A DNA stretch of 64,000 nt from Buxus sempervirens (lineage: Eukaryota > Streptophyta > Magnoliopsida > Buxales > Buxaceae), in assembly GCA_947561395.2 (NCBI GenBank), contig OX387188.1:9753061-9817060 (forward strand). Direction: 5' to 3'. Shown one piece after another: positions 35,901-47,600 of the stretch (position 1 is the stretch's first letter; each line of letters begins with the position of its first letter). The notes below the pieces were generated by a model. That model did not search any database, was not told the DNA's origin, and saw nothing but the letters and a program-made list of their open reading frames with translations. A program made the translations under genes and the position numbers.

Positions 35901-38900
35901 AACTTCTCTATCGTCACATCCCCCCTCAAATTGATGCTGGCAATCAATAAGCATCAATTTGTCGACCAGAAACTGATGACGTTGACGAGAGAGAGCTTTG
36001 GTGAAAAATCAGCAACCTGAAGATCTGTAGAAATATGAGGTAGGAGAATCATAGGCCTCTCAAATATAGTGACAATCTACCTCGATGTGCTTGGTTCATT
36101 CATGAAAAACAGGATTCGCTGCAATCTGAATAGCGCTAGTGTTATCGGCATAAAGTGGAGTGGAATGATTAAGAGGAAAACCAAGCTCTGTCAATAAACC
36201 ACGAAGCCAGACGATTTCAGAGCAAGCCAAAGACATAAATCAATATTTAGACTCAGTAGAGGATTTAGACACTCGGTCTTGCTTCTTGCCTTTCCAGGAA
36301 ATAAGAGAATTTCCCAAGAACATACACCATCCAGTAACAGAACACCGAATGTCAGCACAACCAGCCCAATCAACATCACAATAGCCTCTCAATTGAAGAG
36401 TCTGCCCAATAGGAAATAATAAGCCAAGCCTGAAGTACCGACCAAATAACGGAGAATACGACAAATAGCAGCCATATGAAGATTTCGAGGAGCCTGCATA
36501 AACTGGCTGACCTGTTGAACTGCAAATGAAATGTCAGGCCGAGTAATAGTTAAATAATTTAGGCTCCTAACCAATTGACGATAAAGAGAAGGATCAGAGA
36601 GAATATCGCCCTCATCAGTACGTAGCTTCAAATTCACATCAAGAGGTGTGAGAAGAGCATTTGCATTCTGAAGACCAGCATGATCAATCAATTCTTGTGT
36701 ATACTTGTGCTAATGAAGAATAACCCATGTCGGAGTAGACTTAACCTCAAGACCAAGAAAGTACTGAAGTGACCCAAGGTCCTTCATATGAAATGATGTG
36801 CTAAGATAAGTCTGCAAGTCACTCAAAAGTTGAGGATCCGAACCAGTAATGACAATGTCATCAACATAGACAAGAAGGAGGACAATACCCGCTGACGTAC
36901 GACGGAGAAATAACGAAGAATCAAAATCACTTTGCTTAAAATGAAATTTAAGGAGAGTCAAACGAAATTTCTCAAACCAAGCACGTGGAGCCTGTTTTAG
37001 ACCATACAAAGATCTCTTCAAATGATAAACTGTGGAGGAAGAAGTGTTAAATAACCCTAGAGGAGGTGTCATAAATACCTCCTCCTTAAGATCTCCGTGA
37101 AGAAAGGCATTCTTCACATCCATTTGTCGTATAGACCAAGATTGCGAGGCAGCAATAGCAAGAATTAACCAAACTGTTGTCATCTTAGCTACAGGAGCGA
37201 AGGTCTCGTCATAGTCAATTCCATATTCTTGTCGATTTCCAAGAGCTACTAAACGAGCCTTATATCTTTCCAAAGATCCGTCAAATCTCAACTTGACTGT
37301 ATACACCCACTTACATCCAATTTTTTTTACATTGGCAGGACAAGGAACCAAGTCCCATATACAGTTCTCCTCAAGTGCTTGAAGCTCATCTTGCATTGCT
37401 TTCTTCTAGCATGCTTGAGAAGATGCCTGAGAATAAGAAGTAGGCACAAGCACAATATCTAGAGTCGCAGAAAGCGAAGTGTGAGAGAAACCATACCTAC
37501 CGGGAATCTTAGAGGCGCGACTTGAACATCGAAAAGTGGATTCCACAGCATCAGGTGAGGGAACAGGCTCTGAAGGAGTTGATGAAAGTGGGGAACGACG
37601 ACGCTGATATACCATTCCAGGCTTGAATCGTGTAACAGAGTCTGAGCATCTATCAAATATTGGCAGCTGAGTAAGACTAGCATCATCAATCACAGGAGTC
37701 TGAAAGAAATAAACCTTCTCAAAGAAAACAACATTGCGAGATACACAAATGTGATTAGCAATGGGATCATAGCAAACATATCCTTTGTGAGAGATACTGT
37801 ATCCCAGAAATGCACACTTCACAGCTTGAGCTCCAAGCTTATGATGTTCTGAAGGAGGTAAGTGTACAAAACAAACACATCCAAATGTATGAAGAGAACT
37901 ATACTCAGAATGAACCCCAAATAATCGGAAGTATGGACTGTCATATCCAATTGCTTGCATAGGTAACTTGTTAATCAAATAAACCGCAGTAGATACAGCT
38001 TCAACCCAAAACTTCGGTGGGGTAGAAGATTCAAGTAGCAATGTCCGGACTACATCCAATAGATGATGGTTCTTCCTCTCAGCCACGCCATTTTGTTGAG
38101 GAGTGTAAGGGCATGATCGCTGAGAAGAATCCCTTTGTGTTGTAGAAACTCTTGAAATTCCTTTGACATGTATTCTCCCCTTGAATCAGATCATAATACT
38201 TTCATCTTGGTTGAGAACTGTGTTTCTAGATAAACAACAAAATTTTGAAATATAGAAAACACATCACTCTTATTCCGAAGAAAGTATATCCAGTTAAATC
38301 TGCTGTAGTCATCAATAAAGGTAACAAAATATTTATACTTCGCATGAGAAATAATAGGACTGATACCCCAAACATCTGAATGAATAAGATCAAAACACTT
38401 AGTTGAACGGCTTCCATATTGGGGAAAAGATAAAGTCTTGCTCTTACTAATATGACAAGTAGTACAATCAAAAGAAATAGAAGAAGAAGAAAACTGATAT
38501 TTATTTCCCAAATAACCATTATTAACAAGATGAGATAAGACAACAGCATTAGGATGTCCCAAACGTCTGTGCCAAATTTCACTATTACAACTAACAGTAC
38601 TACATGCTAGAGAAACTGCACTAGGAATATCAAACTACAGCGAAAATAGTTGTCCCACTTTAGGCCCCTTCGCGATTGCCCTCCCTACCACTTGGTCCTA
38701 CACAAGACAGCCACTTGGTCCTGCACAAGACAACCACTACTAGAAAAATGAACATCGCAATTTTTATCAACCAATTGTCCAACTAAAATTAAATTGGTAG
38801 ATAAACCAAGTGACACAAACACATTAGATATTGAAGAACCCAAACTACCAATAGCAGTAATAGGTAAGGTATTGCCGTTGGCAATCTAAATTTCTTCCTA

Positions 38901-41900
38901 ACCATTATATGGTTGAATGTCTGTGAGACCATGTGTATTACCTGTCATGTGGTTGGATGCACCGGAATCAATAATCCAGGATTGAGATACTTTGGATGAC
39001 GTACCTTGAAGCCCAAAGGTAGAAAAAGCAGCAGCAATCATCTGCTGTACCATTTCGGGAGTCAGAGAAAATGGTGCTGAATTGGAAGATGTGGAGTCAA
39101 TGACATTTGCCTGGAGTGCCTGTGTGCATCTATTCTGAGGACGAATTGAGCACTCTTTGATGATGTGACCTGGTTGTTTGCAATAATTGCAAAATTTCTT
39201 GCTGCAATTACGAGCAATATGCCCAAATTCCTTGCAACTAAAATATTGAATAGAAAATTTGTCATTTCTTCTTCCTTGTGCAACATAGGCAACATTTACT
39301 ACCTCCAAAGATCCAGTTTCAGATTGCATTCCGTGCAAAGTGCTCAATCTCTGTTCTTCACGTAGCAACTCACCAAGACAAATTTCAAGTGATGGAACTG
39401 GATCACGATTCAGCAAACTTCCACGTACCAGTTCAAACTCCGGACGTAATTTCATTAAGAACTAATCTCTTTGACTAGCAACGTGTACAGTGCGTATCGG
39501 CTCCAATGCCTCCTTAGGGACGTTAGCAGTTACAATACCAGAATATTCGCTTCACAAAGTTAGAAAACCAGAATACTATTGCTCAATTGATAAGTTGCCT
39601 TGAGTATATTTGGCTAACTCCAATTCCAACTGAAAACGTCTAGCAGTATGATCCTGAAAATAGATGAGATGAAGATAATCCCACATTTCCTTGGCCTTGG
39701 AAAAGGTACGTAGATTGTTAACCATGTGAGGCTCAATAGAAGCCAAAATCCAGGACACAACTTTGGCATCCTTGCTCTCCCATTAACCAAGAGCCTGGTC
39801 ATCTTCTGGTGCCTTGGTAGTCCCATCGAGATGGCCCCATAAGTCTTTGCCTTTCACGTACATACGAAATTGAAATTCCCAGGCAGAAAAATTCTTCCCA
39901 TTAAAACGAATTAAAGTGTTCTCACTAGACATTGGATAAGTAAACAGATGCCGTGATTAGTCGCAGACATCGGATGCACTTCTTAGATGAAGAAACGAGT
40001 CGCAAAGTTGAGAAATAAAAGAACACAAAATCAGTCGAATTTGTCAGAAGAACTTCAAACGCAAAGCACGAAATCAATCGCACTCCTCAAACGAGTAGAA
40101 CAGACGTTTGACTCCAGATCAGAAAGTTACGAGCATCACCAAAATGTGAATCACTCATTGTTGAGTCAAGAATCACCAAAAACGAGAACAGAACAGATGA
40201 TAAGTATGCCAAAACGAGAGTCTTCAGCCTCTTCTCAATCGTAGAAGAGGACAGACGATCCCAAAATAAGAGATGAGTGTCTCTTCTCAATCGCAGAAGG
40301 AGTATGCTTCGTAATCAGTCTCGAAACAGAGGAGAACCGAAGTCGCCAAGATCTAGAAAAGACTGACGATGCCAAAATAAGAAACGAGTGTCTCTTCTCG
40401 ATCGCAGAAGGAGTATGCTTCGTAATCAATCTCGAAACAGAGGAAAATCGAAGTCGCCAAGATCTAGAAGAGACTGATGATGCCAAAATAAGAGACGAGT
40501 GTCTCTTCTTGGTCGCAGAAGGAGTATGCTTCGTAATCAGTCTCGAAACAGAGGAAAATTGAAGTCGCCAAGATCTTCTCAGCTGCGAAGAATGCTTCGT
40601 AACAGAATAAAATCGAAGAAGATGTTGACATGATCTCTGTCAACCACCCACGCACGAACAAAGAGAATGCTTCGTAATAGAGAAAAATTCAAGAAGATGT
40701 TGACACGATCTCTGTCAACCACCCACGCACGAACAAAATGAATGCTTCGTAACAGAGAAAAATCCAAGAAGATGTTGACACGATCTCTGTCAACCACCCA
40801 TGCACGAACAGATCCAAGATTATTCAGTTTCGAAAAAGGTAGGCTCTGATACCATGTCAATGATTTTCTATTCTCTTGAATTTCTTCAAAATAAAGTCCC
40901 CTCTCCGTTACATCCTCTTCCTCTTTATATCCTCCTATTGTTAACTGTACAAGCTAAATTATAGGAACCTACTAACAACTAGATATACATGCTAACTGTA
41001 CAATTCTAATAAATTAAATACAATCTAAACAAAATATATTAATGCTTTATTTCTATCTCCGCAACTTCTCTATCGTCATATAAATGAAAGCACTAAAAAC
41101 CTTTTTGGGAAGAAATAGTAGGATTGATACAAGGTATATCTGAAAGTGAAAGGATATTTATAGGAAGGGACTTAAATGGTCATATAGGAGATGAGATGAT
41201 AGTTATAGTAGAATTCATGGAGGAAGAGGCTCTGGTCAAAGGAATGAGATGGGAAGATTAGTCATTGAGTTTGCAGTGGCCTATGACCTTTAGCAAATAC
41301 CTTTATCTAAAAGAGGATTGAGTGTCTAGTGACTTTTAAATGTGGACCCACTTGGAGTGAAATTGACTTTTTTCTTCTCAGAATGAACTAGCGACTTGTA
41401 GATATTGTAAAGTTATTCCGAGTGAGAATTTAACTGCATAACATAGGTTGATGGTTATAGATATTTGTATTAAAAAGTGGAAGAGAAACAAATACACTAA
41501 AACAAACCCAAAAATAAAGTGATGGAAGTTTAAAGGGGAGAATTTAGTAATTTTTAGGACTAAGTTATTGAAAGAGGCCAGTTGGGACCTTATGGATGAT
41601 CTGACTTGAGATGTGAAATGCCATGGCCAATTGCATCACAAGACTTGGAAAAGTAGTACTAGGAGAATCGCAACGTATTATTCCAACTCATAGAGAAACT
41701 TGGTGGTGGAGTGATGCAGTTCAAGAAGCTATTAAAGAGAAAAGACTTCATTTTAAAAATTGGCAAAAGATTAAAACCCAAGCAAACTTATAAAGATAAA
41801 AAAATGTCAAAAAAAAATAAACCAAAAAGAAAATTAGTATGGCTAGGAAACATGCTTATGACAACATGTATGATAAGTTAGGTACCAATGAATGTGAAAA

Positions 41901-44623
41901 CTTTATTTATAAAATAGTAAGATTTAGAGAGAGAATAACAAGGGACTTAGATCAGTTAAGATGTATAAAAATGAAGATTCAAGAGTTTTAGCAAAATATG
42001 AGGAGATTAAAGAAAGGTAGACTGAATATTTTATGAAATTGTTAAATGGGGATGGTACACAAAGATTTGGATTCTGCATGGATAATAGCATTAACAGAAC
42101 TAGAAAACAAACCTATATTCGTTGGGGGTTGTGGTTATAGAAGGTAAAGATGCTCTTGCCAAAATGAGAATAGGAAAAGCCATGGACCCATATGGCATCC
42201 CTATAGAGGTATGGAACTGTAAGAGAAAATATTGGTGTATATTGGTTGACTAAATTATTTAATGAAATTTTAAGGATTGGGCAAATGGCAAATTATTGGA
42301 GGAATAGAACAATATTACCAACATTTAAGAAAAAGGGAGATGTATAGGACTATGCAAATCACTGGGGCATTAAAATTATGTCACTCTATGTGGGAAAGAA
42401 TGATTGAACATAGATTAACACTAATAACTATAGTAACAGAAAACCAACTTGGATTTATGCTTGTAAGGTCCACTACCAAAGCTATATTTTTACTTAGACA
42501 ATTAATAGAAAGTCTAGACAAAAGGAAAAAAAAAACCTGCACATGGATTTTATTGATTTGGAAAAAGCATATGATAGGGTTCTAAAAAAAATTTGGTGGA
42601 ATTCGTACAAAAAAGGTGTATCAATGAAATATACTGATGCAATTAAAGATATGTATGAGGGAGCCTTAACAAAAGCAAAAACTATTGGTAGTGAGACTGA
42701 TGAATTTCTGGTTAAGATTTGCTTCGCATCAAGGGTCAATTATTAGCCTTTATCTATTCACTTTGGTAATGGATGAGTTGATAGGTCGTATTCAAGATGA
42801 GATGCCTTGGTTTATGTTATTTGCCGACGATATAATCTTGATAGGTCACAGCATAGAAGTAAATATTAAGTTAGAATTGTAGAAAGATACCTTATAATCA
42901 AATGGTTTTAAAATAAGTCGTGCGGAAACTAAATATATGAAATTCTCTTTTAATACAAATAACAATATAACTAATGGAAATATTAGAATTGACAGTCAAT
43001 ATATCCCTTTAAGCAATAAGTTTAAATATCTTAGACTAGTTGTATAAAAAGATGGAGAAAATGATGAAGATGTAACACATATGATTAGAGCTAGAAGGCT
43101 TAAGTAGAGAGGTGCTTCTAGGGTATTCTACGCTACACAAGCTCCACTTAAATTAAATAGTAAGTTTTATAACACAGCAATTAGACCAACTATGTTATAT
43201 GGTACAGAATATTGGGTAGCAAAGAACCGACATGTTCAAAAGATGAGTGTTATTGAGATGAGGATGCTAAAATGGACTTATGGTAAAATTAAAAACAACA
43301 ATAAGAAATGAAGATTTTCAAAAGTGGTTAAGCACAGCATGCATTAGGGATAGAATTGAGGAGAATAGGTTAAGGTGGTTTGGACACATAAAGCAGAGAC
43401 CTAGAAATGCAACTGTAGGAAGATGTAAGAGGATGCATATTGAAGGATTTAAGAGATCAAGAGGAAGACCTCAGAAGACTTGGATGGAGCAAATAAAACA
43501 AGAGTTACAAAATCATAAATTAACTAAAGATATGATTTTTGAAAGAGCGAAATAGAGAAACAAGATTCATGTTGCCGACCTCACTTTGGTGGGAATTGGT
43601 TTTTGATGATGATGATGTAAAAATGAACTGATTATGTATGAACAATTCGAGCTAAAAAACCTACAACAAACAACCAAATCAGTTTGATACCGCACTAAAT
43701 TGAACTGGTAAACTGGTCTTGAATAACCAAAGACATGGAAACAAGAATCAGTTCCCATACCCATATAGGCTATCAATCATAAAACACGTGATTCAAGCTC
43801 TCAAAAGAGGTGATACGTGATTACCAGTTTCCCTTTTCAACTTTTGCTTAAGTTTCTATGAGAAAGAGGGACAAGGAAACATATCAGTAAGGCCCATAAG
43901 AAACCAAGCATACTATAAGAAGTTCGCAAAAGGGAAAATAAAAAATGAACAAAAATGAATCCTTGTCGCGCAAACACAGTGTGTAGAATCCTGAATTTTG
44001 AAAAAATAATAATATAATTTTAAATCTGAATATTGGAAGAATAAATTTGAAATATTGAAGAATAAGATTTAATCTAAGTATTTAGAGGATTAATTATGAT
44101 CTAAATTCACATTATGAGGAGAAATAATAAGGAGAATAAATCTAGAAATTTTGGAAAAAAATACAATGATTGAATGTGATATAATAAAGAAAAAGGGTAT
44201 TTTAGTCTTTTCCATTAAGCCAATTAAGATATTGATTAATTAAATAATATTAAATCTAAAACAATTAATTAGATCTAAGAAAGGTTGAATTTGGATTTAG
44301 ATAACTTGATTTATGACTTAATTAATGGAAAAAGGCTTATTGGTAATTATAATTAATTAGGGGCCCTAAATTAGGAAGAAAGAGACTTTGGGGTGATTTG
44401 GTAATATTTAAAAATAGAGATTTAAAATATGACGAAAATAGATTAAAATAGAAGTTTATTTATTTGGGGAGTTAGGAGAAAGGATTTAAAAGAAGAATTA
44501 AAATAAAATATGAAAGTAGGATTACTAAGAAGGTTTCCAAATATAATTAGGATTCCTAGTTGGGTGATTATATAAAAGGAGGGAGATAGAAGGTTTTAGG
44601 GTTTTTTTGGAGGATCCTACAAT

Positions 44624-44661
<38 letters not shown>

Positions 44662-47600
44662 GCTTACAATTGGGTCTAGAACAAGAGAGAAAAAGAGATC
44701 GGCAAGAGGAAGAAGAAGAAAAAGAGAAAGAAGAAAGGATTTATTGCGATATAGAGGTAAGTAGTAACCTTTACAACTCGGAAAGATTGCATGATTTATT
44801 GTTTAATCAATAAAATATGGATTCCGAGGGTTTTTTTGGATATTTTGGACAGTTTATAAATTGTTTAGAATGGATTTGATGTGCTTTTATGGTGATTTAA
44901 TATAGTTTTATTTTGAAGATTCATAACCTGTTAAATATGCTTAAAAGTGTTGTTTCCGGATAGGTTTTTGATTGAGATTTATTTCAAAATCATGTTTTGA
45001 TGTGTTTGGTATGATCTAGTATGATTAGAGAATGATAATACATGATTTCGAAGTGATTTAAGGTGTCATATTGGGATTATTTGATTTTAGCTTGAAAAAT
45101 AGAAAAACTCCGATTTTTACGACTTTGAACTAGCGCCCGAATAGTGGTTCGAGCGCCCTTTTGTTTGTATTCTTGTGCTTAGAATGCCCAACTCATTGTT
45201 CGAGCGTCCAAGCAAGCACCCTCCACTTGTGTCTTTTTAAAAATTCGGAACCCGAGAGCTGATCTTTAGTATTGAACGAGGGCCCGAGTTACAGCCCAAA
45301 CGCCATAACGAGCGCCCAAAGCCTGAGATCCAGAACCTTCACCACCCTATAGGATGCCTAAGCGCTATGTTGAGCGACTAGATAGAATTTCCAATTAAAC
45401 TAAATGCCGAAGACAGCACTCGAGCGCTACATTGAGCGTCCGTTCTTTGTTTTCATATTTTAGGAAATTTGTGTAATTTTTTATTTTAAATTGATTTTTA
45501 AGTGATTCCAATTCATGCACCCATTAGATTATGGTGTTTTGAGAATGTCTACATTGGCCAAAATTTTATTTGGATTTTTATAAAGAATTTGGGTACGTTT
45601 TGCTAAAATAATTCTTATTTAGGTTTATCATTCAAATTGTATTCTTTATAACTTGGCTTGATTTTATTGGTTCCTACACTTGTATTTGAGCTACCTAAAG
45701 ATGTTTTTAGAGTTGTTATGATAGAATTGTGATTATTTTCCTCCGTGTACGTCGGAGTGGTTATTTTCTTACTCATGTAGCTTGGGTTAAGACTTGGAAT
45801 TCCTCCATGTATCTTGGAATTGACTTGTGGATTTTCTTTATTTCCATGTATCTCAGAATAAATTTGGTACCTCTCCATGTATCTTGGGATAATGTTTTTG
45901 GTTCTTCTATGTATCTTGGAGTGATTTATATTTTATCTTGACATTGTTGAATTACTTGGATTTAATTTGGATATTGAGGATGTTTGCTTTATATCTAGCA
46001 GGCATAGCTTGTTATGGATCCATAGTTTAGCTAGATAGCAAAATGAGTCATTCTTTGCTTAGTTAATCTCGTGTCCATTTATGCATTTCCACCATGTATC
46101 TTGGTAAGGTATTCCTGTATCTGGTCGTGCTGCAATAATGCCATCCGTCGTGTATCTTAACGTAGTCATTGTTTTTGGTTGCCTACCGTGTATCTTGGTC
46201 TGGTATTCCCATGTTGGTTATTGATATTGTTGCAATTTGATTGGATTGTACTTGCCAACTCAATTCTGTATCTAATTGGGTTCTCCCCTATGTTGTAGAT
46301 CATGTATATCGGCCAACATACGACGGGAGGTGGCAATTGGTGCAATTCATAACTTCTCAAAAGAGATCTTATTTCACGAGTCCTGTAATGTCACAATTGT
46401 GTGGTGTGCTGATTTTATTATCTACGTATTAATTATTGGCTTTGCTTTGGAAATATGCAGTTTAGATCTTATGCTTTATTATTTATGGATATTTGGTACT
46501 TGAATTTATTGTTGGAACATCATGAAAAAGGATTTTAAATTATATGGAACGTTTTTTCTCATGCATGTTACTGCTTACTAGGATTTTATATCTCATACCG
46601 TTGTTTTAATGTTTTGTTTTCCGATACTCCTGGAGAGGACGTTCAAGTTAGGGTAGAGATTCTTGAGGGTACTACAGAGGATCTAGAGGAACATATTATA
46701 GCATCTTAGATTTCTTTTATATTATCTTAAGAGATTTGCTTTGGGAGTTCTTCTTTATGGTATATTTTGAGAAGTGTTTAGAATAGGTAGTTTACCTTTT
46801 AATTTCAGATTGGATGTATTGAGTTAAGAAGTTTATTTTAAGGATTATTAGCACTTTTATATTAAATTAATGAAGAAGATGTTTATATTTTGGCGTACTT
46901 TGGTTTACTTTATCTTTTTATGCTTTTGTTCTTAATTGTTTTTCTATCACTAAGTAATGCCTTGATTCATTGGAAAAAAAAAAAAACAAACTACCGGATC
47001 CAGGGCATTACACAATGAAGCTCAACCAAGATGTAGACACGGCATCCATATCTAGGCACATTAATTCACCATTACATAAATCAAATGAATAGACCAACTA
47101 CATGACATAGAAGTTAGAGTGCATTTGAATGTAATGATTACCAATAGGGAGAAGAATTAAGGAACAAAAGATAAGATGAAGTAGGCCCAATAGCAATTAT
47201 GATTTACCTCAAATCGCAAAGAATCTGCTTGGATGGCACTACATGCATCAGATTCCACAAGCTCAGCAGATCCACCATCAAATTCTAGGACTGCAGTTGA
47301 TACATTCCCAAGTTGCATTCTCAAACCTGCTGAATTATTTTGAAAACAAGTTGGATCTGTATCAAACGTTGAAACTTCTTCAAGGCCTTGTTTTTTCAGA
47401 CATTCGTCATTGTTCCCATGCACATCCAATTTATACGTAGAAGCTCTACCAGGGCTCTCAGTTTGTACAGCTTCAAAATCATGTCCTACTAAATTGAATT
47501 CTGGAACAGAATGCTTTTCCATTTCCAGATCAGAAATTCTATCATCCTGTTATTGAATGAAATCAGATTTCCACAATAAACAAATAAGCGAAGGAATTGA

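Larger units (their letters stand above)
35693..41078 (-). mobile_element. Ty1/copia retrotransposon, full length, coding region decayed
   Basis: Two 224-bp LTRs (35693-35916 and 40855-41078), about 97% alike by eye. On the minus strand the primer site TGGTATCAGAGCC (40842-40854) abuts the 5' LTR, and a polypurine tract (GAGGGGGGATG, from about 35917) abuts the 3' LTR. Order is gag, protease, integrase, reverse transcriptase, RNase H, which is copia. TAAAT flanks the left side (35688-35692) and recurs two bases off on the right (41081-41085). It lies in the RTE LINE. Confidence 0.93.
32570..43618 (+). mobile_element. RTE-clade LINE split by LTR K and a copia element
   Basis: Pieces 32570-33127, 35631-35692 and 41079-43618 read in order as one plant RTE LINE. 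Endonuclease start 'ESRICLGTWNI' (about 32858); endonuclease 'VNIINAYAPQ' (about 35652-35680) continuing as 'ESTKNLFWEE' after the copia; reverse transcriptase 'FIDLEKAYDRV' (42544) and 'LFADDIILIG' (about 42817); C-terminal 'RLRWFGHIKQRP' (43370); 3' end TGATGATGATGATG (43604-43617), typical of RTE. All frames are broken. The 5' end is approximate. Confidence 0.8.
27540..47207 (-). other. ZRANB3-like: 19.7-kb intron of the ZRANB3-like gene
   Basis: Bounded by donor GAG|GTAAAT at 47207 and acceptor TTCCAG|GTA at 27540. Filled by LTR I, an RTE LINE, LTR K with a TRIM, a full-length copia element and LTR J. The rest (27600-29400, 43619-43980, 47013-47207) is AT-rich with a (TTA)n run near 28770 and A-rich tracts near 28480-28620; nothing else is recognised there apart from the weak LINE-like fragment at 27969-28247. 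Confidence 0.8.

Noticed and set aside
40087-40860. Minus-strand ORFs of 67-93 codons in the copia leader
   Set aside because: They translate the leader tandem repeats upstream of the gag start.
44607-44813. 68-codon ORF with an Arg/Glu run
   Set aside because: It reads through the (GA)n microsatellite in LTR J.
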